From: CAMAVH01 sp036500145
Lineage (GTDB): Bacteria > Pseudomonadota > Alphaproteobacteria > SMXQ01
Length of the DNA stretch: 64,000 nt
Direction: 5' to 3'
NCBI GenBank assembly: GCA_036500145.1
Contig: DASYCO010000077.1
Location: 102,174-166,173, forward strand
Positions 16,126 through 24,361 of this stretch are shown piece after piece. The notes under the pieces were generated by a model. That model was not told the DNA's origin, made no database searches, and was given only the letters and a program-made list of their open reading frames with translations. The position numbers and the translations under genes are program-made. How positions within the stretch are numbered: position 1 is the first letter of the stretch; the number at the start of each line of letters is the position of its first letter.

Positions 16126-17048
16126 TGGCCGATACCGCGTTGCCCGAACCTCTCACGCCGGCGAACTGCGACCTGCGCGACTTTCCCTTCATGCCGCTGG
16201 AGGTCAAGCGGCTGTTCGCGTCCGAGTCCTGGATCCTGGGCACGGGCGAACAGCGCGCCGCTGCGCTCGCCCTCTGGCTGGAGAGCTGGCACCAGGTGCC
16301 GGCGGCGAGCCTGCCGGAGGACGACCGCATGCTCGGCCACCTCGCGCAGGCGAAGAACTGGAAGCGGGTCAAGGACCATGCCATGCGCGGCTGGGTCCGC
16401 TGCGCTGACGGGCGCCTCTATCACGCCGTCGTCGCCGAGAAGGCGCTCGAAGGCTGGATCGAGAAGCTCCTGACGAGCCATGCGGGCGCGACGGGCAACG
16501 CCAAGCGCTGGGAGATCACCATCGACATCGCCGGCATCGAGACCGAGATCATGACGGCGGTCAGTCTCCTCCGGGCGATTGCGCCCCGATCCAAGCTCCT
16601 GCGCAAGAAGGCCGTCGCGACCATCGCGGCGCGATCCGCAAACGATCCCCCCGGACGCTCCGGAGCATCGCCCCCGATATCCCCCCCGATATCCCCCCCG
16701 ATATCGCCCCCGAATGGGGGTGGGATCGCAAGAGAAGGTGAAGGGATTATCTATGGAAGAGAAGTTAATGGATTCCAGACTGAGAGAGACACGCACGCGC
16801 GTGGGCGCGGCGCGGGAGACGAGCCCTCGGCGCACGGCGTGCGCGGGGGAGAGATCGCAGCATCCAGCCAGTCTCGGCCGACCCAACATCGCAACGAACC
16901 GGGAGACGACCATGGGCACCATCGCCGCCAGGGTGGGCAGTCAGCCTTCGCCGCTGCAGCTGCCGCCGCCAAGGCTGACCGCACTCGGGTTGACGCCGAT
17001 CCTCGCCCGGATGATCGGTCTGACCCCGCCGACCTGGGTGACGAGTGA
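16125..17048 (+). CDS. DUF1376 replication-type protein
   Basis: 307 residues. The N-terminal 110 residues (FPFMPLEVKRLF ... AALALWLESWHQVPAASLPEDD ... GWVRCADGRLYHAVVAEKALEGW) are a clear DUF1376 domain, found in phage replication initiators. SPPI is then repeated three times from a 12-base DNA repeat. The last 80 residues are low-complexity and overlap the next gene for 137 bases in another frame, so this tail may be weakly constrained. Confidence 0.8.
   Translation: MADTALPEPLTPANCDLRDFPFMPLEVKRLFASESWILGTGEQRAAALALWLESWHQVPAASLPEDDRMLGHLAQAKNWKRVKDHAMRGWVRCADGRLYHAVVAEKALEGWIEKLLTSHAGATGNAKRWEITIDIAGIETEIMTAVSLLRAIAPRSKLLRKKAVATIAARSANDPPGRSGASPPISPPISPPISPPNGGGIAREGEGIIYGREVNGFQTERDTHARGRGAGDEPSAHGVRGGEIAASSQSRPTQHRNEPGDDHGHHRRQGGQSAFAAAAAAAKADRTRVDADPRPDDRSDPADLGDE
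16671..16705. repeat. Tandem 12-base repeat, possible origin iterons
   Basis: Three head-to-tail copies of CCCCCCGATATC (the first lacks one C), each with the palindrome GATATC, inside the DUF1376 gene. They encode S-P-P-I in the protein. Many phages place the origin inside the initiator gene, so these may be initiator-binding iterons. Confidence 0.5.
16830..16844. repeat. Second copy of palindrome GCGCACGGCGTGCGC
   Basis: Identical to the cores at 8239-8253 and 30127-30141; lies in the low-complexity tail of the DUF1376 gene. Confidence 0.6.
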
Positions 17049-17580
17049 TCCCTGGCCGGTTCCGCGCCGCGCGCCGGACAAGCCGCTGTGCGACGAGATC
17101 GCCGAGGCCCTGCGCCTTCACCGCGAGGATCTGATCGCGGCGGGCGAGGTCGCCGTCATCGAGCGGCTGGAACGGCTGTCGAAGCACACCTGGCATCCTG
17201 ACCGCCCTGTTGAGGACTTCCGCGCGCTGATCGACGACTTCGCGGCAGACCTGTCGGGCTTCTCGGCCAGCGTTCTCGATGAGGCCGTCGCCGAGTACCG
17301 GCGCGCGAACCGATGGTTTCCGCACGTCGCCGACCTGACGGCGATCTGCAAGCGCCTGACGACAGAACGTAGCCGGCGGCTGTGGCGGCTGGAGCGCGTG
17401 CTGTGGGCCAAGGCCGAGATGGGGCGCAAGGCCGAGACCGGCGGTTATCAGAGCTACACGCTCGAACAGAAGATCGAGCACCACCAGATGATGGAAGGCT
17501 ACTGGCGCGAACGAGGCGACCTCGACCGCGTCGAAGCCGAGCGCCTTGCACGGGAGACGTTGCTTGCTCAAAAGAGTTGA
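16912..17580 (+). CDS. Phage replication-associated protein
   Basis: 222 residues from the ATG at 16912-16914, with GGGAGA six bases upstream. The open frame upstream of it is arginine/proline-rich shadow. The segment DDFAADLSGFSASVLDEAVAEYRRANRWFPHVADLTAI follows the pattern of phage replication P-like proteins (acidic helix, then F-P-x-x-A/D-L). The C-terminal helix is long and charged. A helicase-loader role is an inference. Confidence 0.65.
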   Translation: MGTIAARVGSQPSPLQLPPPRLTALGLTPILARMIGLTPPTWVTSDPWPVPRRAPDKPLCDEIAEALRLHREDLIAAGEVAVIERLERLSKHTWHPDRPVEDFRALIDDFAADLSGFSASVLDEAVAEYRRANRWFPHVADLTAICKRLTTERSRRLWRLERVLWAKAEMGRKAETGGYQSYTLEQKIEHHQMMEGYWRERGDLDRVEAERLARETLLAQKS

Positions 17581-18037
17581 GGCCCAGTCGCCTGCGCCCA
17601 CCGTCGAGTGGGTGCAGGATCAGTTCCAGATGGCAGGTCGCGCTATCCGCGCCACGCGTCTGACGGCGCGTGACATCCCACAGGGTGCACGCTCGGGCTG
17701 GCCGGAGATCGTGCGCAGCCATGATGACCTCTATGCTGCGTTGGTCGGTGCCTCTGACAGCGAGGCAAAGGAGATGGTGGCCGATAGGTACGTCGCTCGG
17801 CCCGCCGCAACGCGAGAGGACATCGCGGCACAGGATCGCTGCATCGTCTGGCTGCTGTGGCTCCCGAAGAAGCGGCAAGCCGTGGTCTTGGGCAGCGCGC
17901 TAGGCATTCCACGCCGCCGCATCGGCGACATCGTCGGTGTCGACCGCACCACCTTGTGGAGGTGGGAGAAGGACGCTTACGAGGAAATCGTCTATCGCCT
18001 GAAAAATAGTTTGCAACACTTGCAACAGATTCTGTAA
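17564..18037 (+). CDS. DUF6362-like helix-turn-helix protein
   Basis: 157 residues from a TTG at 17564 with GGGAGA upstream; overlaps the preceding stop. It shows SGWPEIVRS, then CIVWLLWLPKKRQAVVLGSA, and a C-terminal HTH (IPRRRIGDIVGVDRTTLWRW). The layout resembles DUF6362 proteins found at the end of alphaproteobacterial phage early operons. As the last early gene it may be a late-gene activator; this is inference. Confidence 0.65.
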   Translation: MLKRVEAQSPAPTVEWVQDQFQMAGRAIRATRLTARDIPQGARSGWPEIVRSHDDLYAALVGASDSEAKEMVADRYVARPAATREDIAAQDRCIVWLLWLPKKRQAVVLGSALGIPRRRIGDIVGVDRTTLWRWEKDAYEEIVYRLKNSLQHLQQIL

Positions 18038-18063
18038 GTTCCGTCGCTAAGATGGACAGACGA

Positions 18064-18094
18064 ACGCCCGCACGGTCAACGACCTTGCGGGCGT
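18064..18094 (+). terminator. Hairpin after the early operon
   Basis: ACGCCCGCA / TGCGGGCGT, a 9-base stem with a 13-base loop, 27 bases after the last early stop. Few Ts follow, so it may act with the next hairpin. Confidence 0.5.
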
Positions 18095-18110
18095 CGTCGT
18101 TTCAGGGATA

Positions 18111-18143
18111 AAGCCCGCCTCAGTCGACCGAGGTGGGCTTTTT
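18111..18143 (+). terminator. Rho-independent terminator of the early operon
   Basis: AAGCCCgCCTC / GAGGtGGGCTT stem followed by TTTTT. It separates the early operon from the late (packaging) genes. Confidence 0.8.
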
Positions 18144-18188
18144 GTTATTCCTCATCAAACTAGCGCAAGGCCTGATCCGGTATCGCTC

Positions 18189-18569
18189 ATGGTGAAACTT
18201 CGGACACTCGCGCCTAGCTTGCCGACCGCTGACACCTCCATTGCGAAGGCCCCGCCGAAGACAGCCGATGCGTTCTACCTGTCGGCCGAATGGCGCGTGC
18301 TCGTTGGTCGCCTGCTCGTCGTTCGCTTCGGTGACAAGGCTCAGGCCCGCTGCCAAGACCCCAAGTGCCAGTACCCGTCCCGTACCGGCATCCGCCTGTT
18401 TGGCGATCATGTCGTCGAGCTGCAGGACGGCGGCGCGCCGCTCGACCCTGCCAACGTCCTGTTCCGCTGCGGATCGTGCCACACCCGAAAGACCATCGAG
18501 GTCCGCGCGCAACGCATGGCTCGCCGCTCTGCCCCCGTTGAAGGGGGGGGGATGTCCGCGAAAAAGTGA
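18189..18569 (+). CDS. HNH endonuclease of the packaging module
   Basis: 126 residues. Zinc-supported HNH fold: RCQDPKC, then GDHVVELQDGGAPLDPANVL, then CGSCHTRKT. The His of DHVVE, the Asn of PANVL and the His of CHTRK are the catalytic triad of this fold. HNH proteins next to terminase genes are established partners of terminase in DNA packaging and cutting. It is the first late gene, 46 bases before the terminase small subunit. Confidence 0.9.
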   Translation: MVKLRTLAPSLPTADTSIAKAPPKTADAFYLSAEWRVLVGRLLVVRFGDKAQARCQDPKCQYPSRTGIRLFGDHVVELQDGGAPLDPANVLFRCGSCHTRKTIEVRAQRMARRSAPVEGGGMSAKK

Positions 18570-18615
18570 AACGGGGCCTCCAACCGTTTGGGGCTCATTC
18601 GGAGATTATTTTTCG

Positions 18616-19092
18616 ATGGCTGGAAATTTCGACCTCCTTGGTGATCCGATACCGGAGAACTGGGGCAAGCGTGGTCGGCCTCCGCATCTGCCGACAGAGC
18701 TAAACCGCAACAAAGTCAGGCTCTTGCTCGCCTTCGGTTGGCTCGAAGAGCGCATCGCCCGGGCGCTGCGCATCACGAAGCCGACTTTGCGAAAGCATTA
18801 TTTTTCCGAGCTCAAGCATCGCGACGAAGCGCGCGATGCCTTGGAGGCCAATCACAAGAGCATGCTCTACGAGGCGGCGACGAAGGGAAACGTCGGCGCG
18901 ATGAAAGAGCTTGGCCGGCTGATCGACCGTGATCTGCTGGCGCGTAGCGTGCGCGACTTCGAAGACGACAGAAGCGAGGCACGTACGCCGAAGCTCGGCA
19001 AGAAGGAAGAGGCCAGCAAGATGGCCCAGACGGCTGGCGACGGCAGCATCTGGGGCGATGACCTGAAATCGCCGGCGGCGCGATTGAACTGA
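18616..19092 (+). CDS. Terminase small subunit
   Basis: 158 residues from the ATG at 18616. A DNA-binding region, KRGRPPHLPTELNRNKVRLL then ERIARALRITKPTLRKHYFSEL, is a resolvase-like helix-turn-helix. It recognises phage DNA for packaging by the large subunit. Its stop overlaps the large-subunit start by one base. Confidence 0.85.
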   Translation: MAGNFDLLGDPIPENWGKRGRPPHLPTELNRNKVRLLLAFGWLEERIARALRITKPTLRKHYFSELKHRDEARDALEANHKSMLYEAATKGNVGAMKELGRLIDRDLLARSVRDFEDDRSEARTPKLGKKEEASKMAQTAGDGSIWGDDLKSPAARLN

Positions 19093-20774
19093 TGCTCACC
19101 TGGGACACGTCCTGCCTCGACTGGAAGGAACGCCTCCTTTCCGGCCGATCGCTGGTCCCTGACTTGCCGCTGTTCGAGGATGAGGCCGCGCGCGCGCTGC
19201 GGGTGTTCAAGAGGCTGAGAATCCCGGACCTGATCGGCCGGCCGACGATGGGGGAGATGGCGGGGCCGTGGCTGTTCCCGATCGTCGAAGCGATTTTCGG
19301 GTCTTATGACCCGGACATTCACCGGCGGATGATCCAGGAATTCTTTTGGCTGATCCCGAAGAAGAACGCGAAGACCTCGACCGCGGCGGCCATCATGGTC
19401 GAAGCGCTGATCCTCAACTACCGGCCGGAAGCCGAGTACGTCCTGATCGCGCCGACAAAGGACATCGCGGATCGGTCGTTCAATCAGGCGCAGAACACCA
19501 TCCGGGCCGATGTCGAACTCGACAAGGTTTTCCAGGTTCAACGTCACCTCCGCACCATCCAGCATCGCCTGTCCGGCGCCATGCTGCAGGTCAAGGCGGC
19601 CGACACGGACATCGTGACCGGCGGCAAGCAGGTTGGGACGCTGGTCGACGAGATCCATCAGCTCGGGAGCAAGAAGGACGCCGCAGACATCATGCTGGAG
19701 CTGCGCGGCGCGCTGACAGCGCGTCCTGACGGCTTCCTGGTGACCATTACGACCCAATCGAAGAAGCCTCCAGCGGGCATCTTCAAGACCGAGCTGCAGA
19801 ACGCTCGCGACGTGCGGGACGGAAAGCTGAAACTCCCGCTATTGCCGATCCTCTACGAGTTGCCGCATGAACTGGCGCGCGACGGTGGCTGGAAGGAGCG
19901 CAAATATTGGGGCCTGGTCAACCCGAACCTAAGGCGGTCAGTCGACGAGGCGTTCCTCGAGCAGCAGCTTTCCAAAGTTGAGAAAGGTGACGCAGGCGCG
20001 CTGGCGCTATTCGCCTCGCAGCATTTCAACGTCGAGATCGGCCTCGCCCTGCAGAGCGACCGCTGGGCCGGCGCCGACTTCTGGGAGGCCCAAGGCGACC
20101 CGACTCTGACCCTGGAGAGCCTGCTGGAGCGCTGCGAAGTCGCGGTGATCGCCGTTGACGGCGGCGGACTAGACGACCTGCTGGCCTTGAACGTCACAGG
20201 CCGCGAGAAGCATAGCCGTCGATGGCTGAGCTGGAACAAGACCTGGGTCCATCGCTCAGTGCTCGATCTGCGTCAGTCAGAGGCATCGCGCCTGCTCGAC
20301 TTCGAGGCCGCCGGCGAGCTGGTCATCGTCGACGATATGCAGATGGCTTTCGAAGACCTGGCGCAGACTGCGGCGCAGGTGAAGGCGAGCGGGATACTCG
20401 CCGAGAAGAATGCAGTCGGGATGGACCCCATGGGCGTCGGTCTGATCGTCGAGGCGCTGGCTGAAGAAGGGATCGAAAACGTCGAAGGTCAGCCGCTGGT
20501 CGTCATCGGCATCAGCCAGGGCTGGAAATTGAACGGGGCGATCAAGACGAGCGAGGTCAAGCTCTCGAGTCATGAACTTGTGCATGCCGGCCAGGCCATC
20601 TGCGCCTGGGCGGTCGGCAACGCCAAGGTCGTGCCCCAGGGCAACGCGATCACGATCACGAAGCAGGCGGCGGGCACGGCGAAGATCGACCCGCTGATGG
20701 CGCTCTTCATCGCGACGGCGCTGATGAGCATGAACCCGGCCGCAACGCCGAAATACGACGTGTTCTTCGTCTAG
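19092..20774 (+). CDS. Terminase large subunit
   Basis: 560 residues, Terminase_1 (HK97-like) family. The ATPase Walker A is PKKNAKTS (89-96) and Walker B VGTLVDEIH (181-189). The C-terminal RNase H-like nuclease begins near AVIAVDGGGLDDLLAL. The motor pumps DNA into the prohead through the portal. Length and domain order are normal. Confidence 0.95.
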   Translation: MLTWDTSCLDWKERLLSGRSLVPDLPLFEDEAARALRVFKRLRIPDLIGRPTMGEMAGPWLFPIVEAIFGSYDPDIHRRMIQEFFWLIPKKNAKTSTAAAIMVEALILNYRPEAEYVLIAPTKDIADRSFNQAQNTIRADVELDKVFQVQRHLRTIQHRLSGAMLQVKAADTDIVTGGKQVGTLVDEIHQLGSKKDAADIMLELRGALTARPDGFLVTITTQSKKPPAGIFKTELQNARDVRDGKLKLPLLPILYELPHELARDGGWKERKYWGLVNPNLRRSVDEAFLEQQLSKVEKGDAGALALFASQHFNVEIGLALQSDRWAGADFWEAQGDPTLTLESLLERCEVAVIAVDGGGLDDLLALNVTGREKHSRRWLSWNKTWVHRSVLDLRQSEASRLLDFEAAGELVIVDDMQMAFEDLAQTAAQVKASGILAEKNAVGMDPMGVGLIVEALAEEGIENVEGQPLVVIGISQGWKLNGAIKTSEVKLSSHELVHAGQAICAWAVGNAKVVPQGNAITITKQAAGTAKIDPLMALFIATALMSMNPAATPKYDVFFV

Positions 20775-20797
20775 GGCGCGCGGCGCCGGAGGGAAAA

Positions 20798-22765
20798 ATG
20801 GATCGGGCCTATTCGCTATTGACCGTCAAGGCTGTCGATGATGACCAGCGCATCATCCGCGGCACCGCCACCACACCCAGCCCTGACCGGGTGGGCGATA
20901 TCGTCGAACCCCTCGGCGTGCTGTTCAACAATCCGATGTCTCTGTTGCATCAACACGACAACAAAAAGCCCGTTGGCACAGTGGTGTTCGACAAGCCCAC
21001 AAAGAATGGAATCACCTTCGAAGCGCACCTGCCGAAGATCGAAATAGCCGGCCCGCTCAAGGATCGCGTCGACACGGCATGGGGCGAGGTCAAGGCTGGT
21101 CTGGTCCGCGCCGTGTCCATCGGCTTTCGTCCTCTCGAATATTCGTTCATGGAAAACGGCGGCATTCGCTACACCGAAACCGAGGTGATCGAGCTTTCGC
21201 TCGTCACGATCCCGGCCAATGCCGAGGCCACCATCACCCAGATCAAGTCGATTGACGCCCCTGTGCTTGCCGCGACCGGCAAGGAGCCTAAGACGTCTGA
21301 TCGGCCTGTCGATCCCGGCGCTTCGGGAACCATCCACAAAACCGTCAAGCTCTTGAAGCCCAAGGAGAATACGATGAAGACCATCGCGGAACAGATTTCC
21401 GCCTACCAGTCCTCTCGCGACCAGAAGTTCGCGAAGATGACCGAGATCATGAACAAGTCGGCCGAGGCTGGCGAAACTCTCAGCGCCGATCAGACCGAGG
21501 AATACGACACCCTCGACGGCGAAGTGAAGGCCATCGACGCGCACCTCGTGCGCCTGGCGACCATGGAAGCCAACGCGGCGAAGTCGGCTAAGCCGGTGAT
21601 CAAGGCCATGACCGTCGAAGAGGGCGGTGCCGCGCGCGCCGGCGTCGTCGTCAAGGCCTCGGCGAAGCTGCAGCCCGGCGTGGCGTTCGCCCGCTTTGCC
21701 AAGGTCAAGGCGGTCAGCCGTCTCGACAATATCGACACGCTGAAGGTCGCCGAACGCATGTACGGCGCCGACAGCGACGTCGTCGCCATGGTCAAGGCGA
21801 ACGAAGTCACCCCCGGTTCGAACATCTCGGGCAACTGGGCGTCCGACTTGACCGGCCCGCAGGGCTCGACCTATGCCGATTTCGCCGAATTTCTGCGCCC
21901 GGCGACCATCCTGGGCAAGTTCGGCGTCGGCAGCGTGCCGGGCCTGCGCAAGGTGCCGTTCCGCGAGCCGCTGATCTCGCAGACCGGCGGTGGCGCCGGC
22001 TACTGGGTCGGCGAAGGCAAGCCCAAGCCGCTGACCTCCTTCGACTTCGACCGGACGACGATCGAGCCCTTGAAGGTCGCCAATATCGCCGTGCTGACCG
22101 AAGAGAACGTCCGCAGCTCCAATCCGAGCTCGGAACTCATCGTTCGCGACGCGTTGCGCGACGCCCTGGTTGCGACCCAGGATACCGCCTTCATCGACCC
22201 GACCAATGCCGGCACCTCCAATGTCAAGCCGGCGTCGATCACCAACGGCGCTGCCGCGATCGCCTCGACCGGCACGGACGCCGACCATGTCCGTCTCGAC
22301 GTGCGGGCGGTCTTCCAGAAGTTCATCGACGCGGACAATCCGCCGGAGAGCGGCGTCTGGATCATGTCGACCAGCAATGCCCTGGCGTTGTCTCTCATGG
22401 TCAACACCCTCGGCCAGCGTGAATTCCCGGAAATCACCATGCGCGGAGGCTTCTTCGAGGGCATGCCCGTGCTGGCGTCGCGCTATGCCGGCACCAACGT
22501 GGCTCTCGTCAACGCCTCGGACATCTACGAGGCCGACGACGGCGACGTGACCGTCGACATGAGCCGCGAGGCGTCGCTCGAGATGAAGAGCGCGACTCTC
22601 AGCCAGGACGGCTCGGCCGGTACGGGCGCTTCGCTCGTCTCGCTCTGGCAGAACAACCTGGTCGGCTTGCGCGCCGAGAAGACCATCAACTGGAAGCGGC
22701 GCCGCGCTTCGGGCGTCGCCTATTTGACGGGCGTGGCGTGGGGCGGCGCGGTCCCTGCTTCCTAA
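20798..22765 (+). CDS. Fused prohead protease and HK97-type major capsid protein
   Basis: 655 residues. Residues 1-150 are an S78 prohead protease: LLHQHD (His53) and AVSIGF (Ser107) are its catalytic residues, and IELSLVTIPANAEATI its last strand. From Met193 a coiled-coil scaffold (delta) region (MKTIAEQISAYQSSRD) leads into the HK97-fold coat domain to the C-terminus (FREPLISQTGGGAGYWVGEG). Separate genes are usual, so the fusion is notable. AAGGAG stands eight bases before the Met193 codon (21374), so capsid protein may also be made alone. Confidence 0.93.
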   Translation: MDRAYSLLTVKAVDDDQRIIRGTATTPSPDRVGDIVEPLGVLFNNPMSLLHQHDNKKPVGTVVFDKPTKNGITFEAHLPKIEIAGPLKDRVDTAWGEVKAGLVRAVSIGFRPLEYSFMENGGIRYTETEVIELSLVTIPANAEATITQIKSIDAPVLAATGKEPKTSDRPVDPGASGTIHKTVKLLKPKENTMKTIAEQISAYQSSRDQKFAKMTEIMNKSAEAGETLSADQTEEYDTLDGEVKAIDAHLVRLATMEANAAKSAKPVIKAMTVEEGGAARAGVVVKASAKLQPGVAFARFAKVKAVSRLDNIDTLKVAERMYGADSDVVAMVKANEVTPGSNISGNWASDLTGPQGSTYADFAEFLRPATILGKFGVGSVPGLRKVPFREPLISQTGGGAGYWVGEGKPKPLTSFDFDRTTIEPLKVANIAVLTEENVRSSNPSSELIVRDALRDALVATQDTAFIDPTNAGTSNVKPASITNGAAAIASTGTDADHVRLDVRAVFQKFIDADNPPESGVWIMSTSNALALSLMVNTLGQREFPEITMRGGFFEGMPVLASRYAGTNVALVNASDIYEADDGDVTVDMSREASLEMKSATLSQDGSAGTGASLVSLWQNNLVGLRAEKTINWKRRRASGVAYLTGVAWGGAVPAS

Positions 22766-22787
22766 GCCGGCCAACGTCAAGCTTCGG

Positions 22788-22815
22788 AAGGGCGGCAGGT
22801 AGCCGCCCTTTCTTT
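22788..22815 (+). terminator. Terminator-like hairpin after the capsid gene
   Basis: AAGGGCGGC / GCCGCCCTT with a five-base loop, then TCTTT. It could lower expression of the genes downstream relative to capsid. Confidence 0.7.
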
Positions 22816-22834
22816 CCTCTCTACGGAGGCTGCA

Positions 22835-23143
22835 ATGAAGAATCTGATCGCCGTAAAGCCCATGGTCTACGCGACGCGCCGCCTTGTGGCGGGCCAGCGG
22901 TTCGAAGCGAAAGACCGCGACGCCGTGATCCTGATCGGCGGCAAGAAGGCCAAGGAAGATCGAGAGATTGGCGAGCTCCCGCCGCCGTCTTCTGCGTTGC
23001 TCGACAAAGCCAAGGCCAATGCGCCAGCTGGTGATATCGCCGCGATGCGCGTCGAATACAAGAACGTCGCCGGCAAGAACGCCTTCAATGGCTGGGACGC
23101 TGCGACTCTGCGCGACAAGCTCGCGGAAGCCCGGAAAGCCTGA
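22835..23143 (+). CDS. Small head-module protein
   Basis: 102 residues, GGAGG before the ATG. RRLVAGQRFEAKDRDAVILI is an N-terminal strand-rich part; the C-terminal helix (DAATLRDKLAEARKA) is charged. A possible decoration or head-joining protein from its place after capsid; no family recognised. Confidence 0.7.
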   Translation: MKNLIAVKPMVYATRRLVAGQRFEAKDRDAVILIGGKKAKEDREIGELPPPSSALLDKAKANAPAGDIAAMRVEYKNVAGKNAFNGWDAATLRDKLAEARKA

Positions 23144-23430
23144 TGGCCGGCGAAGAGGGCATCACCAACCTGGGTGACATTCCCCGGGGCATGACCTTCG
23201 AACAGGCCATCAAAGCGACCAGGCACCTGCGCCAGTATTCCATCGACCGCCACGACGGCGGAAACCGTCTGACCATTTGCGACACCTTGCGGCAAATCTG
23301 GCTGACCCTCGACGGCATGCCGAACAGCACGGAAAAAGACCTGATCGTCGAATACGTCCAGGCAGCCGCCGACATGGCGAAGCGCATGGACGCCCGGATC
23401 AAAGAACTGAAGGCGCAGCTCCATGGATGA
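23143..23430 (+). CDS. Small helical head-module protein
   Basis: 95 residues, start shares one base with the preceding stop. Two helical segments and a charged tail (RMDARIKELKAQ). Overlaps the next gene by eight bases. Function unknown. Confidence 0.65.
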   Translation: MAGEEGITNLGDIPRGMTFEQAIKATRHLRQYSIDRHDGGNRLTICDTLRQIWLTLDGMPNSTEKDLIVEYVQAAADMAKRMDARIKELKAQLHG

Positions 23431-24361
23431 CCTGACCGTGATGACTTGGCTGTGGCGTCAGGATGGCGGACGCGTGGCCTATGCCGCGCACCACGTCAAC
23501 ATCTGGGCAGACATGGTGCGCCGCCATCTTTCGACCCCACACCGCATCGCCTGCGTCACCGACATGCCGGATGGCATCGACCCGTGGATCGACATCATCA
23601 CGCCGCCGCGCGACTTCGTGTCGGTGTGCATTCCGACCTGGGGCGTCGACAAGCCGCAATGTCTGCGCCGCATCGCGCTGTTTCGCCCCGATGCGGCCGA
23701 TATTTTCGGGGCGCGCTTCGTCTCTATGGACATGGACTGCGTCATCACCGGCGAGATCGCCCCCCTCTTCGCCGATGCGGCCGACTTCAAGATGTACCGC
23801 GGGACGACCAATGAGCGGCCTTACAACGGCTCGATGCTGATGATGACCGCCGGCGCGCGATCGCAGGTTTATGAGCGCTTCACGCCTGCAGCCGCCGAGC
23901 AGGCAGGCCGGCAGTACGTCGGTTCGGATCAGGCCTGGATCAGCTACGTCCTAGGCCGTGGCGAAGCGACCTGGGGCGTGGAAGATGGCGTCGGCTGCTA
24001 CGGCAGCAGCCTCCTTCCGCCGCCCGACGCGCGGCGGCTCACGTTTTTCCCGGGAACTCCGAAGCCCTGGCAGCTTGCCGAGACGGGCGGGGACGCCTGG
24101 GTACAGGACAACTATCGCGGCGGCATGCGTGGCCGCTGCCTGATCCTTGGCTATGCCCCGACGGTGTGGGACGAGGCTGCCATCGCGTTGCAGTCCGGCG
24201 CATTCGACAGCGTCGTGGCATCCCCGGAAGCGGCACGGCACTGGCCGGCGGCTGTCACCGCGATCGCGCGTTCCGATGAAGACGCTTTGCGCATCTCGGC
24301 CATGCTGGGTCACGACGAATTCACATTCTGCGGTCGAACCGGCGCCAAGGTGGCGGCATGA
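23423..24361 (+). CDS. Glycosyltransferase-like protein in the head module
   Basis: 312 residues. SMDMDCVITG holds a DxD metal/nucleotide-sugar motif (Asp103, Asp105). YNGSMLMM and GSDQAWISYVLGRG follow at places where GT-A family transferases bind acceptor and donor. No signal peptide or membrane segment, so it acts in the cytoplasm. It lies between capsid and portal, coupled to the portal by ATGA. Possible targets are virion proteins or cell-surface precursors; the target is unknown. Confidence 0.7.
   Translation: MDDLTVMTWLWRQDGGRVAYAAHHVNIWADMVRRHLSTPHRIACVTDMPDGIDPWIDIITPPRDFVSVCIPTWGVDKPQCLRRIALFRPDAADIFGARFVSMDMDCVITGEIAPLFADAADFKMYRGTTNERPYNGSMLMMTAGARSQVYERFTPAAAEQAGRQYVGSDQAWISYVLGRGEATWGVEDGVGCYGSSLLPPPDARRLTFFPGTPKPWQLAETGGDAWVQDNYRGGMRGRCLILGYAPTVWDEAAIALQSGAFDSVVASPEAARHWPAAVTAIARSDEDALRISAMLGHDEFTFCGRTGAKVAA

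Noticed and set aside
16671..16705. CRISPR array
   Set aside because: The repeats are contiguous 12-base units without spacers. No cas genes and no CRISPR-like arrays were seen anywhere in the window.
20816..22780. A 654-codon minus-strand frame opposite the protease-capsid gene
   Set aside because: Shadow of the capsid gene; no motif, no ribosome site, wrong direction in a late operon.
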